Source: Bacillota bacterium
GTDB taxonomy: Bacteria > Bacillota > DTU030
DNA: 8,638 nt
Direction: 5' to 3'
Assembly: GCA_012842325.1 (NCBI GenBank)
Contig: DUTA01000116.1
Span: forward strand, 1-8,638
Shown here piece after piece: positions 1 to 6,817 of this stretch; position 1 is the first letter of the stretch; the number at the start of each line of letters is the position of its first letter. Under the pieces are notes generated by a model. It did no database searches, was not told where the DNA came from, and saw only the letters and a program-made list of their open reading frames with translations. A program made the position numbers and the translations under genes.

Positions 1-844
1 GGAGTTAAAGGTATTGCTCAAAAAAATACCCCTGATGCCCTTCGCCAGGATTAAGGCTGCAGGCCAGCTCATGTTTACCATTGCCAATTCCATTGCCGAA
101 AAGGGCGTCGCCAGCCTCATTCAGCAGGAATTGCACGAGCAGAAGATCCGCCTGATGGAAGAGATGAAATCCCGGGCTGAGCTGGAGCGGTCTTTAAAGG
201 AAGCGGAACTGATGGTCTTACAGTCCCAGATTAACCCCCACTTTCTCTTCAATACCCTCAACACCATCACCAGACTGGCCCTGCTGGAGGGAGCCGAGAA
301 AACCCAGGAGGTAGTTTATGCCCTGGCGGAATTGCTCCGGGGTACGCTGCGCAAGGCCGGACAATTGGCCCCCCTCAAGGAGGAATTAAATTATATCCGC
401 AATTATTTACTCATCCAGCAAACCCGTTTCCCCGATCGGATTAAGGTGGAATATGATGTGGAGGAAGACTGTCTCCAGAGTGAAATACCCCTTCTAACTC
501 TGCAGCCCCTGGTGGAAAATGCCATTGTCCACGGACTGGAGCCGAAGGAAGCAGGGGGGACCCTGTGGCTGCGGGTACAGCGGGTGGGTGATGAGGTGCA
601 GATTGAAATAATCGACGATGGCCTGGGTATGCCCGAGGATGTGGTGGAAGAAATCAAGAAACTGGACCGCACCCGGACCGGCCGCAGTCATGTAACGGGG
701 CTCGGTGTCAACAACGTGATCAAAAGGTTGCAGTACCAGTTTGGTGACGATTTCCGCTGGCAAATCCAGAGCGAGATGGGACAGGGAACCCACATAACCA
801 TATATTTGCCCTACCGTCCCTCCAAGGTGGGTGATTTAACTTGA
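1..844 (+). CDS. LytS/YesM-type sensor histidine kinase, probably with N-terminal PocR domain (5' end missing)
   Basis: The frame is open to the left edge with no stop, so this is the C-terminal part of a longer protein. The TTG at 14 is in frame but is probably not the real start. Counting from that TTG there is a coiled-coil-like stretch at about 33-70. The His_kinase H box follows with QINPHFLFN (phosphoacceptor H76), then the N box LVENAIVHG (N169), the G1 box DDGLGMP (201-207) and the G2 box GLGVNNV (229-235). This is the HisKA_7TM-less LytS/YesM class. The first ~30 residues (KIPLMPFARIKAAGQLMFTI, then ANSIAEKG) resemble the end of PocR domains, which bind small diol-like ligands. No membrane segment is visible in this part. 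It overlaps the response regulator gene by TTGA, so the two are translationally coupled partners. The kinase call is firm. The PocR call rests on remembered family sequences and a short stretch. Confidence 0.9.
   Translation, partial: ELKVLLKKIPLMPFARIKAAGQLMFTIANSIAEKGVASLIQQELHEQKIRLMEEMKSRAELERSLKEAELMVLQSQINPHFLFNTLNTITRLALLEGAEKTQEVVYALAELLRGTLRKAGQLAPLKEELNYIRNYLLIQQTRFPDRIKVEYDVEEDCLQSEIPLLTLQPLVENAIVHGLEPKEAGGTLWLRVQRVGDEVQIEIIDDGLGMPEDVVEEIKKLDRTRTGRSHVTGLGVNNVIKRLQYQFGDDFRWQIQSEMGQGTHITIYLPYRPSKVGDLT
824..834 (+). promoter_or_regulatory. Ribosome binding site of the response regulator
   Basis: AAGGTGGGTGA lies inside the end of the kinase gene, six bases before the TTG at 841. It supports a non-ATG start that overlaps the kinase stop codon. 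Confidence 0.6.
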
Positions 845-2433
845 CCACAGTCGTAGTTGTCGATGACGAGCCCCTGGAGCGGGAAGCAATAAAATTTATC
901 CTGCAGCGGGAAAGGCCCCAGCTGCAGGTGGTAGGCGAGGCTGGCTGCGGGAGGACAGGGCTGGCCCTGATTAAGGAACTGCAGCCGGACATTCTCTTCC
1001 TCGACATTAAGATGCCCGGCATCGGTGGCATTGAAGTCCTCCACCAGGTCAGGGAGCTTTCCCGCAACTCGGCCGTGGTGGTCCTTACTGCCTACGACGA
1101 ATTTGACTTTGCCCATGAAGCCCTAAAACTGGGGGCGCGGGATTATCTCTTAAAACCGGCCCGTCCCCGGGGAATACTGCGGGTGGTGGACAGTATATGT
1201 CGGGAAAGGGAGGAAGCGGCGGCCCGGCTGCGCAAGGCCCAGCAGATGGAAGAGCAACTCTCTGCGGCCATGCCCCTCATCGCCAGGGGGCTGGTCCTCG
1301 ACCTGTGTTTTGGCCGCCTTGGCGATCTTGGTGCTCTCCAGGAAAGGGCGTCCTTTCTCAGGATAGGGGAGGGGCCCTACGCGGTTTTGTATGCAACCAT
1401 TGACAACAGCGGGTTTGCCGACCGAAAGCAAAGGGAGAAGGAACAACTGCAGGTGTTCGGGATAATACAAAAGATTGCCGAGGAGGACGGCCATGCCCTG
1501 CTGGCACCCCTGGGCCGGGACAGCTTCCTGGTAATCAAAGGCGAGGCCGGGGCGTCAGGACCCCAAGAACTGGCAGAGAGAATCCGCCAGGCCGTGGCGG
1601 ACACGGGCCGGGCGACAGTAACGGTAGGGGTAGGGGAAGGGTGCCCCGATCTGGCTTCCCTCCAGACTGCCTATAAGGAAGCCGAGGCGGCCTGTCGTTA
1701 CGGCACTTTGCTGGGCGGCAATCAGGTTATTGCTGCCGGGGATATGGGCGGCCAGGGGATGGACAAACCTGTCCCCTATCCCTTTTCCAAAGAAGAAGAG
1801 TTGATGGCCGTGGTGGAACTGGCAGAGGAAGAAAGGGCCCTTGCCCTCCTGCAAGAGATCTGGCAGCAGCTGGTTGCTTCCAGTGGAGGGGAGGAGCGGC
1901 TCCTCCGCTTTCGCTCCTGGGAACTGGTGACCGGCATGGTCCGGGCCGCTTTAAAGGGCGGGGCGCAACCGGGTGAGGTGGCCAAAATGCAGGCAACCTT
2001 GCTGGAAGATCTGGCAACGGTTTCCGGTGCCCGGGGAGTATATCACCTTCTCCAATCGGCCCTGAGGCATTCCTTACAACTGGTGGAAAACAGCCAGGAT
2101 ACTGACCAAAGGGAGGCCATCAAAGAGGCCAAGCGGTACATGGCCCAGCATTTTGGCGAACCCCTTTCCCTGGAAGACATTGCCAGGATGGTGCACCTTT
2201 CCCCCTATTATTTCAGCCGCCTTTTCAAAGAGAGGGAAGGCCTTACCTTTATAGAATATTTAACCAATCTCCGGCTGGAAGAAGCGAAACGGCTTCTGGT
2301 TAAAACCGAGGAAAAAATCGAGAACATTGCCCAGCGGGTGGGTTACGGGGAGGCCAATTACTTCAGCCGTTTGTTTAAACGCAAGGTGGGGATGAGCCCT
2401 ACCGAATACCGGAGGCGGTGCCGGTCGGGTTGA
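841..2433 (+). CDS. YesN-like response regulator: receiver, degenerate GGDEF-like middle, AraC-type DNA-binding domain
   Basis: This 530-residue transcriptional regulator is the partner of the kinase just upstream. The receiver domain (about 3-120) has the acidic pair D8-D9, phosphoacceptor D55 (LFLDIKMPG), T83, Y102 and K105-P106, so all key residues are present. Residues ~175-300 look like the degenerate GGDEF domain found in YesN and CdaR-type regulators (FLVIKG, TVGVGEG, then a helix ending CRYG). No GGDEF catalytic motif is present, so it should not make cyclic di-GMP. Residues ~427-526 form an AraC double helix-turn-helix: SLEDIARMVHLSPYYFSRLF and, about 50 residues later, ENIAQRVGYGEANYFSRLFK. 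The TTG start at 841 follows an AAGGTGGGTGA ribosome site and overlaps the kinase stop. Its place directly before the pdu genes suggests it activates them; the actual target is inference. Confidence 0.93.
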   Translation: MTTVVVVDDEPLEREAIKFILQRERPQLQVVGEAGCGRTGLALIKELQPDILFLDIKMPGIGGIEVLHQVRELSRNSAVVVLTAYDEFDFAHEALKLGARDYLLKPARPRGILRVVDSICREREEAAARLRKAQQMEEQLSAAMPLIARGLVLDLCFGRLGDLGALQERASFLRIGEGPYAVLYATIDNSGFADRKQREKEQLQVFGIIQKIAEEDGHALLAPLGRDSFLVIKGEAGASGPQELAERIRQAVADTGRATVTVGVGEGCPDLASLQTAYKEAEAACRYGTLLGGNQVIAAGDMGGQGMDKPVPYPFSKEEELMAVVELAEEERALALLQEIWQQLVASSGGEERLLRFRSWELVTGMVRAALKGGAQPGEVAKMQATLLEDLATVSGARGVYHLLQSALRHSLQLVENSQDTDQREAIKEAKRYMAQHFGEPLSLEDIARMVHLSPYYFSRLFKEREGLTFIEYLTNLRLEEAKRLLVKTEEKIENIAQRVGYGEANYFSRLFKRKVGMSPTEYRRRCRSG

Positions 2434-2461
2434 GGGCAAATAAGAAAAGAACCACGACAAG

Positions 2462-2491
2462 AAAAGACAGGTGTTTTCCCTGTCTTTTTTT
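2462..2491 (+). terminator. Intrinsic terminator after the two-component genes
   Basis: A 10-bp perfect stem (AAAAGACAGG at 2462-2471 with CCTGTCTTTT at 2479-2488) has a 7-base loop and runs into seven T residues (2485-2491). It begins 28 bases after the response regulator stop. It separates the regulator transcript from the structural operon, so pduA needs its own promoter downstream of here. Confidence 0.88.
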
Positions 2492-2537
2492 ATTCCTAGC
2501 CGGCTTTTCAGCTGCGGGGAAATTTGGGCAACAATCT

Positions 2538-2566
2538 CCCTGAGGTACGCAAAAAATGCTACAGGG
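2538..2566. promoter_or_regulatory. Imperfect dyad, candidate operator or hairpin
   Basis: CCCT-(GAG)-GTA-(C)-GCA, then AAAAA, then TGC-TAC-AGGG gives ten pairs with two bulges around an A5 centre. It is not followed by a T run, so it is not a terminator. Its place, 50 bases after the terminator and about 210 bases before pduA, would suit a binding site for the AraC-type response regulator. That role is inference. Confidence 0.35.
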
Positions 2567-2761
2567 GGATATTTTCAGATACCGAATTTTAGGTTAGGTA
2601 AGAAAAACTGTCGGCAAAGGGCGGGCTTCAGCAGGGCAGAGGATGGAGGAGTCCCCCGTTCCTGCGCCGGGAAAGGACAGGGAAGGAGGTGGGGTTGCTC
2701 CCGGACGTTCCGAGAAGGACACCAGCTACGGCGGTAGATACTGTGGGTAAAATTATGAGGG

Positions 2762-2768
2762 AAAGGAG
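2762..2768 (+). promoter_or_regulatory. Ribosome binding site of pduA
   Basis: AAAGGAG is 2 bases before the GTG at 2771 and 11 bases before the GTG at 2780. The first distance is too short for efficient initiation, which supports the start at 2780. Confidence 0.6.
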
Positions 2769-2779
2769 TTGTGAGGAAA

Positions 2780-3055
2780 GTGGCACAAGAAGCTTTAGGA
2801 ATGGTAGAAACCCGCGGTTTGGTAGGGGCTATTGAGGCAGCAGACGCCATGGTGAAGGCGGCCAATGTTACTCTAGTTGGCTATGAAAAAATCGGCAGCG
2901 GGCTGGTAACGGTTATGGTACGTGGTGACGTGGGTGCAGTAAAGGCGGCTACCGATGCCGGTGCAGCTGCTGCCCAAAAGGTGGGCGAAGTTGTCTCTGT
3001 CCACGTAATACCGCGTCCCCACAGCGATACGGAAAAGATCTTGCCCCAGGGCTAA
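2780..3055 (+). CDS. pduA: PduA-type hexameric microcompartment shell protein (BMC-H)
   Basis: This 91-residue single BMC-domain protein forms flat hexamers that tile the shell. The central pore should pass the diol substrate and hold back the toxic aldehyde. From the GTG at 2780 the protein begins MAQEALGMVET. The key residues then fall at the numbers known for Salmonella PduA: edge lysine K26 and N29 (AADAMVKAAN), pore S40 in EKIGSGLV, and R79 in VIPRPHSD. An in-frame GTG at 2771 would add three residues but sits only two bases after the AAAGGAG ribosome site, so 2780 is preferred. EALGMVET and ATDAGAAAA are PduA-like, whereas GLVGAIEA and PRPHSD recall PduJ. Its place before pduB favours pduA. 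It is the first gene of the operon, 35 bases before pduB. Confidence 0.95.
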   Translation: MAQEALGMVETRGLVGAIEAADAMVKAANVTLVGYEKIGSGLVTVMVRGDVGAVKAATDAGAAAAQKVGEVVSVHVIPRPHSDTEKILPQG

Positions 3056-3090
3056 GGGCAGGGAAAAAAGCGCGGTGGAGGTGTTAAATA

Positions 3091-3882
3091 ATGAAAGAAG
3101 AATTGGTCGAAAAGATTGTTCAGGAAGTCTTAAAGAAGGCTAATACAGCCGGCGGCCCACCCCAGGAAGCAGCACCGGAAGAGGTCAAGCACTGCTGCTC
3201 CTTGACGGAATTTGTCGGTGTAGGCATGGGTGATACCATCGGTTTGGTCATTGCCAATGTGGATCCGGTCCTCCACGAAAAGATGGGTCTTGACCCCAAA
3301 TACCGTTCAATCGGTATTCTCGGCGGCCGTACCGGGGCGGGCCCCCAGATCATGGCTGCCGACGAGGCGGTCAAGGCGACCAATACGGAAATTGTGTCCA
3401 TCGAGCTTCCCCGGGATACCAAGGGAGGGGCCGGACACGGTAATTTGATTATCTTTGGTGCCGAGGAGGTAAGCGATGCCCGGCGGGCCATTGAAGTGGC
3501 TTTGAAGGAGCTGGAGCGGACCTTTGGGGATGTCTATGGCAACGAGGCCGGACACCTGGAATTCCAGTACACAGCCCGGGCCAGCTATGCCTGCAACAAA
3601 GCCTTTGGCGCTCCCCTCGGCAAGGCCTTCGGCCTGACCGTTGGGGCTCCGGCGGCCATCGGTGTGGTTCTGGCCGATACGGCAGTGAAGGCGGCCAATG
3701 TGGATATTATTGGCTATGCCAGCCCCGGTCAGGGGACAAGCATGACCAATGAGGTAATCCTCTTTGTCAGCGGTGATTCCGGTGCAGTGCGGCAGGCCAT
3801 TATTGCCGCCAGGGAAGTGGGGATTCAGCTTTTGGCTAGCCTCGGCGCAAAACCAGAATCCATGACCAAACCGTATATCTAA
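3091..3882 (+). CDS. pduB: PduB-type trimeric tandem-BMC shell protein (BMC-T)
   Basis: This 263-residue shell protein has two BMC domains (about 40-150 and 150-255) and forms pseudohexameric trimers, like Salmonella PduB (about 270 residues). Recognisable family stretches are CSLTEFVG, IGLVIANVD, YRSIGILGGRTGAGP, IMAADEAVKATNTE, SIELPRDTKGGAGHG, FGDVYGNEAGH, QYTARASYA and VSGDSGAVRQA. The N-terminus (MKEELVEKIVQEVLKKA) is the short amphipathic helix that in Salmonella PduB binds the enzyme core to the shell. It is followed by a Gly/Pro/Ala/Glu-rich linker and a Cys pair at C35-C36. The ATG follows a GGAGGTG ribosome site at nine bases. In Salmonella a shorter form, PduB', starts inside this gene. 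Here I see no ATG, GTG or TTG with a ribosome site at the matching place. Confidence 0.95.
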   Translation: MKEELVEKIVQEVLKKANTAGGPPQEAAPEEVKHCCSLTEFVGVGMGDTIGLVIANVDPVLHEKMGLDPKYRSIGILGGRTGAGPQIMAADEAVKATNTEIVSIELPRDTKGGAGHGNLIIFGAEEVSDARRAIEVALKELERTFGDVYGNEAGHLEFQYTARASYACNKAFGAPLGKAFGLTVGAPAAIGVVLADTAVKAANVDIIGYASPGQGTSMTNEVILFVSGDSGAVRQAIIAAREVGIQLLASLGAKPESMTKPYI

Positions 3883-3905
3883 AGGCGTCACGGAAAGCCG
3901 GAAGC

Positions 3906-3913
3906 AAAGGAGG
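3906..3913 (+). promoter_or_regulatory. Strong ribosome binding site of pduC
   Basis: AAAGGAGG stands eight bases before the TTG at 3922. It is close to a perfect anti-16S match, which may offset the weak TTG start. Confidence 0.75.
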
Positions 3914-3921
3914 GATTATCC

Positions 3922-5592
3922 TTGAAGAGATCGAAACGCTTCGAGGTCCTGGAAGCACGGCCCGTACATGAGGACGGTTTTGTCCAGGAATGGCCGGAAG
4001 TTGGCCTTGTGGCCGTGGATGGGCCCAACGACCCCAAACCGGGAATTAAAATTGAAAACGGTGTCGTCGTCGAAATGGACGGGATCAAACGCAGTGATTT
4101 TGACATGATCGATCAGTTCATCGCCGACCACGCCATAAATCTGGAAATGGCGGAGAAAGTCGCCGCCATGGATTCCAAGGAACTGGCCAAGATGATCGTA
4201 GACATCAATGTCCCCCGGGAAGAAATCATACCCCTGACCACTGCCATGACCCCGGCCAAGATCTGCGAAGTGGTCGGCCACATGAACGTAGTCGAGATGA
4301 TGATGGCCCTCCAGAAAATGCGCTGCCGCAAGACCCCCAGCAACCAGTGCCACGTGACCAGTGTCCGGGACAACCCGGTGCAGATAGCGGCCGATGCGGC
4401 GGAGGCGGCCATCCGCGGTTTTGATGAAATGGAAACCACGGTGGGCATTGTCCGCTATGCCCCCTTCAATGCCCTGGCCCTCCTGGTTGGTGCCCAGACC
4501 GGTCGGGGCGGGGTCCTGACCCAGTGCGCCCTGGAGGAAGCCACGGAGCTGCAACTGGGTATGAAGGGACTCACCAGCTATGCCGAGACCATTTCCGTCT
4601 ATGGTACGGAAAACGTCTTTGTCGACGGCGACGATACTCCCTGGTCCAAGGCCTTTCTGGCTTCCGCCTATGCGTCCCGGGGGCTCAAGATGCGCTTTAC
4701 CTCCGGTACAGGGGCGGAAGTGCAGATGGGTTATGCCGAAGGGAAATCGATGCTCTACCTGGAAGCCAAGTGTGTTTATGTGACCAAAGGTGCCGGTGTT
4801 CAGGGCCTGCAGAATGGTTCCATCAGCTGTATCGGGGTTCCCGGGGCGGTGCCCGGCGGGATCAGGGCTGTCCTGGCAGAGAACCTCATCACCACCATGC
4901 TGGACCTGGAAGTGGCCTCCGGCAACGACCAGACCTTCAGCCATTCCCCCTTCCGGCGGACGGCCCGGACCATGATGCAGTTCCTGCCCGGAACTGACTT
5001 CATATTCTCCGGCTACAGTGCAGTTCCCAACTACGACAACATGTTTGCCGGCTCCAACTTTGATGCCGAGGACTACGATGACTACCTGGCCCTGCAGCGG
5101 GATCTGGTGGTTGACGGCGGTCTCCGGCCCGTTACGGAAGAGGAAGTAATTGCCGTCAGGAACAAGGCTGCCCGCGCCCTGCAGGCTGTTTTCCGGGAAC
5201 TGGGTCTGCCGCCCATTACCGATGAAGAGGTAGAAGCGGCCACCTATGCCCACGGCAGTGAAGATATGCCCGAGCGCAATGTGGTGGAAGACCTGAAGGC
5301 GGCCCAGGAACTCTTTACCGGTCCCATTACCGGCCTGGATGTGGTAAAGGCCCTGGCGAAGAACAACTTCACCGATGTCGCGGTAAATGTTCTGGAAATG
5401 CTCAAACAGAGGATTTCCGGCGATTACCTGCATACTTCCGCCATTATCGACAGCAATTTCGTCGTCAAGAGTGCAGTCAACGATCCCAATGATTATGCCG
5501 GTCCGGGTACAGGCTATCGGCTGACCGGAAAGCGCTGGGAAGAGATTAAGAACATTCCCTTCGCGATCCGTCCGGAAGAAATCGGCCAGTAG
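3922..5592 (+). CDS. pduC: Adenosylcobalamin-dependent diol/glycerol dehydratase, large (alpha) subunit
   Basis: This 556-residue catalytic TIM-barrel subunit dehydrates 1,2-propanediol (or glycerol or ethylene glycol) to the aldehyde inside the microcompartment. It aligns over its full length with Klebsiella oxytoca PduC, shifted by one residue. The known active-site residues are all kept: H144, E171, E222, Q297, D336 and S363 (H143, E170, E221, Q296, D335 and S362 in K. oxytoca), plus substrate-pocket S302, Q337 and F375. Differences next to the site include C143 before H144 and F362 before S363. The TTG start at 3922 is eight bases after AAAGGAGG and gives an N-terminus (KRSKRFEVLEARPV) matching the family. 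It has no encapsulation tag, so it should be packaged through PduD/PduE. Diol versus glycerol preference cannot be read from the sequence; the BMC genes favour a pdu role. Confidence 0.96.
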   Translation: MKRSKRFEVLEARPVHEDGFVQEWPEVGLVAVDGPNDPKPGIKIENGVVVEMDGIKRSDFDMIDQFIADHAINLEMAEKVAAMDSKELAKMIVDINVPREEIIPLTTAMTPAKICEVVGHMNVVEMMMALQKMRCRKTPSNQCHVTSVRDNPVQIAADAAEAAIRGFDEMETTVGIVRYAPFNALALLVGAQTGRGGVLTQCALEEATELQLGMKGLTSYAETISVYGTENVFVDGDDTPWSKAFLASAYASRGLKMRFTSGTGAEVQMGYAEGKSMLYLEAKCVYVTKGAGVQGLQNGSISCIGVPGAVPGGIRAVLAENLITTMLDLEVASGNDQTFSHSPFRRTARTMMQFLPGTDFIFSGYSAVPNYDNMFAGSNFDAEDYDDYLALQRDLVVDGGLRPVTEEEVIAVRNKAARALQAVFRELGLPPITDEEVEAATYAHGSEDMPERNVVEDLKAAQELFTGPITGLDVVKALAKNNFTDVAVNVLEMLKQRISGDYLHTSAIIDSNFVVKSAVNDPNDYAGPGTGYRLTGKRWEEIKNIPFAIRPEEIGQ

Positions 5593-5600
5593 AGTCCAGG

Positions 5601-5609
5601 GGAAAGGGG
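5601..5609 (+). promoter_or_regulatory. Ribosome binding site of pduD
   Basis: GGAAAGGGG ends eight bases before the ATG at 5618. It runs into the alternative GTG at 5609, which argues against that upstream start. Confidence 0.6.
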
Positions 5610-5617
5610 TGAAGGCA

Positions 5618-6274
5618 ATGCAAGTTGACGAAAAATTGGTTAGGCAGATAGTAGAAGAAGTGCTCTCCAGCATGGGCCAGGGGACGGCTGCTCCCAAATT
5701 GGAGGCAGCGGGGGCGGCGCCTGTCAGCGGCGTGGAGTTTACCGAGCTGGGCACTGCTGAGAAGGGTACCAAAGCCGACGAGGTTGTCATCGGCCTGGGA
5801 CCGGCCTTCGGTCTCTACCAGATCAAGACCATCAAGGGCATCCCCCATGCCGCCGTTTTAAGGGAGCTAATTGCCGGTATTGAGGAAGAGGGTGTTACGG
5901 CCCGGGTAATCCGGGTGAAACATACCTCAGATGTCGCTTTCATTGCTCATACAGCAGCCAAGCTCTCAGGTTCGGGCATTGGCATCGGCATCCAGTCCCG
6001 GGGTACCACTGTCATCCACCAGAAGGATTTGGATCCCCTCTCCAATTTGGAGCTGTTCCCCCAGTGTCCCTTGCTGACTCTGGAAACCTATAGGGCCATT
6101 GGGCGGAATGCGGCCCAGTATGCCAAGGGTGGCTCGCCAAAGCCTGTTCCGGTGGAAAATGACCAGATGGCCCGGCCCAAGTACCAGGCGGTGGCGGCAG
6201 TCCTGCATATAAAGGAAACGGAGCATGTCGAAAAAAATGCCAAACCAGTAGAGCTGAAGGTTACTTTCAAGTAA
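5618..6274 (+). CDS. pduD: Adenosylcobalamin-dependent diol dehydratase, medium (beta) subunit
   Basis: This 218-residue subunit helps bind adenosylcobalamin at the interface with the large subunit. Family stretches are GPAFGLYQ, GIPHAAVLRELIAGIEEEG, SDVAFIAH, LSGSGIGIGIQSRGTTVIHQ, PLSNLELFPQ, LLTLETYR and the C-terminal DQMARPKYQA. The first 19 residues (MQVDEKLVRQIVEEVLSSM) form the amphipathic helix known in Salmonella PduD as the signal that targets the dehydratase into the microcompartment. A linker (~20-45) rich in Gly/Ala follows. The start is set at the ATG at 5618: the GGAAAGGGG ribosome site is eight bases before it and the residues line up with the Salmonella start. An in-frame GTG at 5609 overlaps the ribosome site and is less likely. 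It lies 25 bases after pduC. Confidence 0.95.
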   Translation: MQVDEKLVRQIVEEVLSSMGQGTAAPKLEAAGAAPVSGVEFTELGTAEKGTKADEVVIGLGPAFGLYQIKTIKGIPHAAVLRELIAGIEEEGVTARVIRVKHTSDVAFIAHTAAKLSGSGIGIGIQSRGTTVIHQKDLDPLSNLELFPQCPLLTLETYRAIGRNAAQYAKGGSPKPVPVENDQMARPKYQAVAAVLHIKETEHVEKNAKPVELKVTFK

Positions 6275-6288
6275 AAGGAGGTGCCCCC

Positions 6289-6807
6289 ATGGTGGACAAG
6301 AATGCCCTGGAACAAATAGTGCGGGAAGTGATGAAATCCCTCCAGGAATCCGGTCCCAAGGGCGGGGATAACCCGGCGGTCAACGCTGACCAGGGCCTCG
6401 ATCCGGCCCGGGACTATCCCCTGACCACCAAACGACCGGACCTGATTCGTACCCCTACCGGAAAGAGCCTTGATGAAATTACCCTGGATAAAGTCCTAAA
6501 GGGTGAGGTAACACCCCAGGATGTCCGGATTTCTGCCGAAACCCTGCGTTTGCAGGCAGAAATAGCGGAAAAGGTCGGCCGCCCGCAATTCGCCCGCAAT
6601 TTGCGGCGAGCGGCAGAACTCACCCAGGTACCCGATGATCGTATCCTGGCCATTTATCGTGCCCTCAGGCCCCACCGGTCCACGAAGGAAGAACTCCTGG
6701 CCATTGCCGATGAACTGGAGAGCAAGTACAACGCCAAGGCCAACGCAGCTTTGGTCCGCGAAGCAGCCGAGGTTTATGAGCGCCGTGGCCTGCTGAGAAC
6801 TGCCTAA
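6289..6807 (+). CDS. pduE: Adenosylcobalamin-dependent diol dehydratase, small (gamma) subunit
   Basis: This 172-residue small subunit completes the (alpha-beta-gamma)2 dehydratase. Its length is like Salmonella PduE (about 173). Family stretches are DYPLTTKRPD, TGKSLDEITLDKVLKG, RISAETLRLQAEIA, RRAAELTQVPDDRIL, YRALRPHRSTKEELLAIADE and LVREAAEVYERR. Residues 1-18 (VDKNALEQIVREVMKSLQ after the Met) again form a short amphipathic helix like those of PduB and PduD, followed by a linker of about 25 residues rich in Gly, Asn, Pro and Asp. The AAAAGGAGG ribosome site (6273-6281) overlaps the pduD stop, seven bases before the ATG. The two are therefore likely translated together, as expected for 1:1 subunits. 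Confidence 0.95.
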   Translation: MVDKNALEQIVREVMKSLQESGPKGGDNPAVNADQGLDPARDYPLTTKRPDLIRTPTGKSLDEITLDKVLKGEVTPQDVRISAETLRLQAEIAEKVGRPQFARNLRRAAELTQVPDDRILAIYRALRPHRSTKEELLAIADELESKYNAKANAALVREAAEVYERRGLLRTA

Positions 6808-6817
6808 AAAGCTGGAT

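Larger units (their letters stand above)
2492..2779 (+). promoter_or_regulatory. Intergenic control region upstream of pduA
   Basis: About 290 bases without a convincing gene lie between the terminator and pduA. I see no good -35/-10 pair and no sigma-54 -24/-12 element. That would fit an activator-dependent promoter, but it is not proof. The half from about 2610 to 2700 is strongly purine-biased (G/A-rich). Small possible hairpins are GTCC/GGAC with TTCC/GGAA (2651-2678) and CTAC-GGCG-GTAG (2727-2738). I find no cobalamin riboswitch core or B12 box. The region ends with the AAAGGAG ribosome site of pduA. Confidence 0.5.

Noticed and set aside
14..16. TTG as the true start of the histidine kinase
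   Set aside because: The frame stays open upstream to base 1, there is no room to see a proper ribosome site, and the protein lacks an input domain if started here.
2632..2690. Imperfect direct repeat CAGGGCAGAGG / CAGGGAAGGAGG as tandem regulator sites
   Set aside because: The match is short and lies in purine-rich DNA where such matches are expected by chance.
2643..2750. A 35-codon ORF (ATG to TAA, beginning MEESPVPAPG and ending GGRYCG) just upstream of pduA
   Set aside because: The only purine-rich bases touch the ATG directly, so there is no properly spaced ribosome site. The product is low-complexity (Gly/Pro/Arg-rich) and resembles no family I know. A translated leader peptide is possible but not supported.
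2600..2760. Possible cobalamin riboswitch before the B12-dependent genes (ATACTGTGGG and a GCGGG stretch drew attention)
   Set aside because: The B12 box, the conserved GCCACTG and GGGAA core elements and their order are not found.
3916..5790. A 624-codon open frame on the minus strand covering pduC
   Set aside because: It is a shadow of the GC-rich codon pattern of pduC. The product is Gly/His-rich without a known domain, while the + strand frame is an unmistakable dehydratase subunit with all catalytic residues.
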